Part shown: one piece after another, positions 60,354 through 64,000 of the stretch
How the letters are laid out: every line of letters starts with the position of its first letter
Numbering within the stretch: position 1 is the first letter of the stretch
Assembly: GCF_047250365.1 (NCBI RefSeq)
Contig: NZ_JBLBVL010000016.1
Coordinates: 21,904-85,903, forward strand
DNA from: Thaumasiovibrio sp047250365
GTDB taxonomy: Bacteria > Pseudomonadota > Gammaproteobacteria > Enterobacterales > Vibrionaceae
Direction: 5' to 3'
Length of the DNA: 64,000 nucleotides
Program-made: the position numbers and the translations under genes
Notes under the pieces: generated by a model
The model's database searches: none
The model's input: the letters and a program-made list of their open reading frames with translations, nothing else
Told to the model about the DNA's origin: nothing

Positions 60354-61760
60354 GTGACACAAGAAAACATTAAATCAGACTTAGAAGATATTTTGAAAAA
60401 ATCTAGCTGGTGGAGTCGGTTTATCGGCTCTCAATTTGTCGAGGGCCTAGCGGTATTTATCGCGCAAATGGTCTATCGATGTGAGCAGTTCGCCCGCCGA
60501 CGACTCATTGAAGGCTTTTTGTCTACCGCTAACCGCCGCGCCTCTATCCTGGCACAAGCAGAAGACCGGGCCTATGTCGGCCGTAAAATTTCACCATCTA
60601 CCGGTACTGTGCGCTTTTTCAATAAAACAGCTAACCGCGTTACGGTACCCGTGCTAGCCAAGCTTAGAAGTAAGCCGTTACTTGATTACGTGACAACAGA
60701 GGCCGTGGAAGTTCCGCCGCTAGGTGTTGTCGAAGTGGAAGTTAAACAGCTTGCCCTTGTCAGAATAGAGGATAAGGACGGCGTGCAGTCAGCGGACAAA
60801 TACCAGGAAGTGATACTAGATCAGGCATTGACCAAGCAAGCGCACCAAATCGACGTTTACATTAAGCCGCCTAACCGTGATGCCTATGAGAAATGGGACC
60901 GTTCTATGATGTTCAGGTTCACTCATGAAAGGAGTAAGTCATACGCTGAATTTTATCGTCCTACCGAGCAAGTAGGTATCCGGTTCGGTAATGGTATCAA
61001 CGGCATGATCCCGGTTGAAGGCTCTCTGATTCGTCTAGATGTTTGGACTACGGTCGGTGATTCAATGCTTATCGATGGCCAAGAGTTAGATTTTGTGGGT
61101 GAGCATTCGAGCTACAGCGATAGTCTGACCGTTATTTCAAGTACGCCTATCACTGGCGGGGCCGAAGGCGAAAGCACAGAGGAAATTCGAATGGGGGCCT
61201 TATATGCTACGGCATACGATGAGCAAACCGTGTGGGGCGGCGATTACAAGCAGTACATTAGCCAGCACATAGCGGGCATCAACTGGATCAGTGTGTGGGG
61301 GGAGAAGGCTCAAGAAGCCCTTGTTGGCTATCAAAGCCTGGACCATATCAACAAGATTTATATTGCTGCTAACGATCCCTCAAAGGACCAGGAAACTATG
61401 CAAGCCGACATCAGCAAGCTACTGACAGATAAAGACGAGATGAATAAGGACTTTGTTCTTGTCACGCCTCAAGAGATTAAATACAGCTTACGAATTGTAG
61501 GCCGTGTTGATGTGAACGGGGATCCGGTCAATGCTGAAATTGAAATTGCTTTAGCCCTTGATAAGCAGTTCGGACCGCAAGCTGAAACACTCCCGGCTGA
61601 ACTAATACATAAAGATTTTTGGTCTTTCATTGATGGAATGGGGCTGCTAGTGGACTTTGTTTTAGAAGTGCGCGACGGCACCGACGATGCGGAAAGGCTA
61701 CCGATTGATACGTTAACCTATCTTGATGTGTCGGCCTGTGAATTGGAGATCTCTTACTAA
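60354..61760 (+). CDS. Baseplate J/gp6-like wedge protein
   Basis: 468 residues, GTG start. STGTVRFFNKTANRVTVPV is the baseplate-J N-terminal beta region; HIAGINWISVWGE and the end DGTDDAERLPIDTLTYLDVSACELEI also fit. Forms the wedge that opens at contraction. Follows the gp25-like gene as usual. Confidence 0.85.
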   Translation: MTQENIKSDLEDILKKSSWWSRFIGSQFVEGLAVFIAQMVYRCEQFARRRLIEGFLSTANRRASILAQAEDRAYVGRKISPSTGTVRFFNKTANRVTVPVLAKLRSKPLLDYVTTEAVEVPPLGVVEVEVKQLALVRIEDKDGVQSADKYQEVILDQALTKQAHQIDVYIKPPNRDAYEKWDRSMMFRFTHERSKSYAEFYRPTEQVGIRFGNGINGMIPVEGSLIRLDVWTTVGDSMLIDGQELDFVGEHSSYSDSLTVISSTPITGGAEGESTEEIRMGALYATAYDEQTVWGGDYKQYISQHIAGINWISVWGEKAQEALVGYQSLDHINKIYIAANDPSKDQETMQADISKLLTDKDEMNKDFVLVTPQEIKYSLRIVGRVDVNGDPVNAEIEIALALDKQFGPQAETLPAELIHKDFWSFIDGMGLLVDFVLEVRDGTDDAERLPIDTLTYLDVSACELEISY

Positions 61761-62623
61761 TGCAAAACAATTGGTTAAAAGGTCAATTACCGCCTAGAAA
61801 GCGATCCTCCGAGCTATGGGCCGACTTAGCTGATGCAGTGCAAGAAGTGCTTGATACTCATGTTTCAGGCCTTCTCAATCGATTAGAGGGCCTTGCGTCG
61901 CTGTTCTCGATGTCCGAAGAGGATTTAGAAGTCAGGCTAAACGAGATGGGCGAGCTTTTCGCGCTTGGTTGGGTTGAGCCAGAAGATAGGGCGCTATCCG
62001 TTTTGCAACGTACTGATGAAGTCCGCATGAAAGGGACCGCGTACCCTATTGAAAACACACTAAGGCGAGAGTTTGAAGGCCTCAACGTGACTTGGGAAAG
62101 ACTCTACGCACCGAAGGATCAAGATGAGTACCCATATGGTACCTATCTTGTTCGTGAGGCCGATCTTCACAATGAGCCAATACCAGAAGATGACTGGTTT
62201 TTAACAAGCCGGGGCGTGATTCGTGTTCGACTTGATGAAGTGTTTACGGTGTTTCATGACGATATCACCGGTGAAGGCGGTACCGATGATGCTATTGATG
62301 CATTTGAAGCCCAAATAGCCCGCGTTATCCATCCGTTGATACCGCTACATATCGCGTTCGACGGCCAGCAATATTATATCCACTACACGTTGATTGAGGC
62401 CGACGAACGCGCCTTTTTAAACGAAGATGGTAGCGTAGATACGCAGTGGATGAAGGATACAGCTTGTAAGGCCCAAGGTGATGCCGAGCACTTGGCCGAC
62501 ACTCAAGACTTTGGTCGCGCCGTTGGTGCGCCGCCTGAGTTCCCTTGTGTCGCTAGGGCGGGCGTCTACAAAATGGATGCCTGGACGTTGGACAAACCTA
62601 TTCCGATAGCGAAAGCAAGCTGA
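61760..62623 (+). CDS. Tail protein I-like / fibre-connector protein
   Basis: 287 residues, overlapping the J-like stop. The sequence FSMSEEDLEVRLNEMGELFA and DEVRMKGTAYPIENTLRREFEGL resembles P2 gpI-type proteins that join baseplate to fibres. It is longer than gpI. Confidence 0.6.
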   Translation: MQNNWLKGQLPPRKRSSELWADLADAVQEVLDTHVSGLLNRLEGLASLFSMSEEDLEVRLNEMGELFALGWVEPEDRALSVLQRTDEVRMKGTAYPIENTLRREFEGLNVTWERLYAPKDQDEYPYGTYLVREADLHNEPIPEDDWFLTSRGVIRVRLDEVFTVFHDDITGEGGTDDAIDAFEAQIARVIHPLIPLHIAFDGQQYYIHYTLIEADERAFLNEDGSVDTQWMKDTACKAQGDAEHLADTQDFGRAVGAPPEFPCVARAGVYKMDAWTLDKPIPIAKAS

Positions 62624-62625
62624 CT

Positions 62626-62675
62626 TGATATACTAACCGCCTCCCGCACTCCCCTTTATTTCTCCAGATAAAGGG
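62626..62675 (+). promoter_or_regulatory. Leader of the 62683 gene: extended -10, C-rich motif and SD hairpin
   Basis: TGATATACT (62626-62634, TGnTATACT). CGCCTCCCGCACTCCCC (62639-62655). CCCTTTAT (62652-62659)/ATAAAGGG (62668-62675) is an 8-bp stem; AAAGGG is the ribosome-binding site for the ATG at 62683. Nearly the same order and sequence as the capsid leader. Confidence 0.6.
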
Positions 62676-62682
62676 CAACAAT

Positions 62683-63135
62683 ATGAAATCACCACTGTCT
62701 TTAGACGCAAAAAAAGCAGTGCTACAAACACGCTATTACGATAGGCGTGCGCTTTCTGCTATCTCTGATTCCCCGACCTTCAAATTCACCTCAGTTGCAT
62801 GGGGTAAAGGCTACATCGAGCTAGACGAATCCGGCCGCCCATACGTAGGTGATATCCCGGTTAATGTGGACTCATTGGAAGGCGAGTTTTTCCGAAATGA
62901 GCCCGTTCTTAACTACGCCAACGGCATTACATCGATTCGTGCAACGTTACCGGCCGGGACCGTTGCCGAAGGTGACGCGAAAGAATTCACTACCTTGTTA
63001 CTTCTTGATGATGAATCAGACGATGAAACCGGTGGTGATATGGGCGTTGTCGCCGTGATGGTTTGTTTACCGGTGTGGGTTGATGAAAACCGTTCGTTGG
63101 TTGTTGAAGCCTCCCTAGAAACTAACATCGCGTAG
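62683..63135 (+). CDS. Virion protein, probable fibre or baseplate accessory (150 aa)
   Basis: Own late-type leader. Sequence starts MKSPLSLDAKKAVLQTRYYD and contains an acidic C-terminal part (DDESDDETGGDMG). Lies between tail and fibre genes. No family recognised. Confidence 0.55.
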   Translation: MKSPLSLDAKKAVLQTRYYDRRALSAISDSPTFKFTSVAWGKGYIELDESGRPYVGDIPVNVDSLEGEFFRNEPVLNYANGITSIRATLPAGTVAEGDAKEFTTLLLLDDESDDETGGDMGVVAVMVCLPVWVDENRSLVVEASLETNIA

Positions 63136-63142
63136 GCCTTCA

Positions 63143-64000
63143 ATGACGATTACACATAAAGAAATCATAGAAATACATCCGGTGTCCGTTGCTGATCGCG
63201 CCGCGTTGCCGCTTGTGTCAGATATTCAGTTTGCAGAACCGTTTACATCCAACGCATTAAACCTAAAGCACCACGGCATTGTTAGACCTGGCGTGTTCCG
63301 TGGTTTTGACTACAGCATTGGTGATGGCCTTAAGATCACGATTGGCGACGATAGCGGCAAGAACACGGCTTACATTGAGCGTGACGACTACAGCTTAACG
63401 ATCCATCAGCAGCACGCAGTAACGCTTGAACTCGAAGCGGGCAAGCTATCAATCATTGCTATTGAAGGCTTTTATGAATACGGCACGCTGACAAAGCAAG
63501 TAGACGTTAACGCCACGGCCGAAGGCGCAAGGCTTGTTGTGCTCAGTGAGGAAGAGCTAGAAGAACACCATCAAATCGTTTGTGAAGTTGATATCCCGAC
63601 AGGTGCCGAAGAGATCAACGAAGAAATGGTAAGCGTGTTACGCCGTATTGATGGCGGGTACGATCTTGATTCTCACGTTAGAAACCCACATCCACACGTT
63701 CAATACTTTTTGCGCGACGGCTCGGAGTCCGTGACGGGCGATCTGCATGTTGAAAAGTCGGTGCGAGTTGACGGTGACGCTGGCATTGATGGCAACCTTT
63801 CTGTTGCGGGTGATTTGTCTGTTGATGGCCATAGCTCGACCACTGGCGATCAAAGTGTTGGTGGCAAGCTTGGCGTTGACCGTGATATTGAGGCAGGTAG
63901 CAACCTTTCTGTTGCGGGTGATTTGTCTGTTGATGGCCATAGCTCGACCACAGGCGATCAAAGTGTTGGCGGCGGTCTTGGTGTTGTTGGTGACATCGAA
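63143..64000 (+). CDS. Tail fibre protein (C-terminus beyond window)
   Basis: ATG 63143, 286 codons in the window. N-terminal part (ITHKEIIEIHPVSVADRAA) is likely the attachment domain. Residues 217 onward contain repeats such as SVAGDLSVDGHSSTTGDQS, as in beta-helical shafts of tail fibres. A near-perfect repeat with 108-bp period (63793 and 63901) could recombine to change shaft length. Recognises the host surface. Confidence 0.65.
   Translation, partial: MTITHKEIIEIHPVSVADRAALPLVSDIQFAEPFTSNALNLKHHGIVRPGVFRGFDYSIGDGLKITIGDDSGKNTAYIERDDYSLTIHQQHAVTLELEAGKLSIIAIEGFYEYGTLTKQVDVNATAEGARLVVLSEEELEEHHQIVCEVDIPTGAEEINEEMVSVLRRIDGGYDLDSHVRNPHPHVQYFLRDGSESVTGDLHVEKSVRVDGDAGIDGNLSVAGDLSVDGHSSTTGDQSVGGKLGVDRDIEAGSNLSVAGDLSVDGHSSTTGDQSVGGGLGVVGDIE
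63793..63974. repeat. 108-bp direct repeat in the fibre gene
   Basis: 63793-63866 and 63901-63974 are nearly identical at DNA level (a synonymous and a few other changes). Encodes repeated fibre-shaft sequence. The window ends soon after, so more copies may follow. Confidence 0.85.

Noticed and set aside
1..64000. tRNA genes
   Set aside because: No cloverleaf with a GGTTCGA-type T-loop and matching acceptor stem was recognised by eye; a tRNAscan run would be decisive.

Overview
The window is a contiguous piece of a tailed-phage genome with a contractile tail (myovirus). It carries a portal, small and large terminase subunits, a major capsid protein, a tail sheath, tube-like proteins, a tape-measure-type protein, T4 gp25-, gp6/J- and gp53-like baseplate proteins, a gp27/gp5-like hub and spike, a PAAR tip and the start of a tail fibre. 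GC content is moderate. RdgC and the Ref-like protein point to a gammaproteobacterial host, probably aquatic, but the host cannot be fixed from sequence alone. ParM with a ParR-like partner, a serine recombinase, a P1 Ref-like protein, a DarB-like antirestriction protein and a KorA/TrfB-like regulator together suggest a phage-plasmid (P1-like lifestyle) or a large phage that segregates actively. I saw no tRNA or rRNA genes and no CRISPR array.

Layout. 1-4796 (leftward): 5' part of a giant methyltransferase/SNF2-helicase protein. 4797-5520: divergent non-coding region with two leftward terminators and about 18 GACG/GTCG sites spaced in multiples of roughly one DNA helical turn. 5521-8218: portal and a probable scaffold. 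8619-9177: structured non-coding region with tandem hairpins, an ACAT repeat, a start-stop mini-ORF and palindromes. 9178-24881: mainly rightward accessory and DNA-metabolism genes (PD-(D/E)xK and VRR-NUC nucleases, an HU-like pair, RdgC, a Cys-cluster protein, a DEDD exonuclease, a KorA-like HTH, many small unknowns). 24896-31910: mostly leftward genes, including a complete methyl-accepting chemotaxis receptor, two methyltransferase-fold proteins and the parMR cassette. 32212-35431: terminase genes. 35498-41155: regulators, serine recombinase and Ref-like nuclease. 41253-64000: baseplate hub, spike and tip, capsid, sheath, tube, tape measure, wedge and fibre genes in one rightward block.

How the genes work together. 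Several virion genes (portal, 48314 gene, capsid, 62683 gene), and the DarB-like gene in the other direction, share a leader: a TA-rich -10-like element, a C-rich CCCGCACT-type motif, then a stem-loop whose 3' arm holds the ribosome-binding site. This may be a phage late promoter and translation module. Portal, putative scaffold, capsid and the 52917 protein share a hydrophobic-hydrophobic-Glu-(Ser/Ala/Gly) motif, up to six copies per protein, which could be prohead-protease cleavage sites. The chemoreceptor and a hairpin RNA with GGA hexaloops (possible CsrA/RsmA sponge) suggest that the element may alter host motility or lifestyle decisions.
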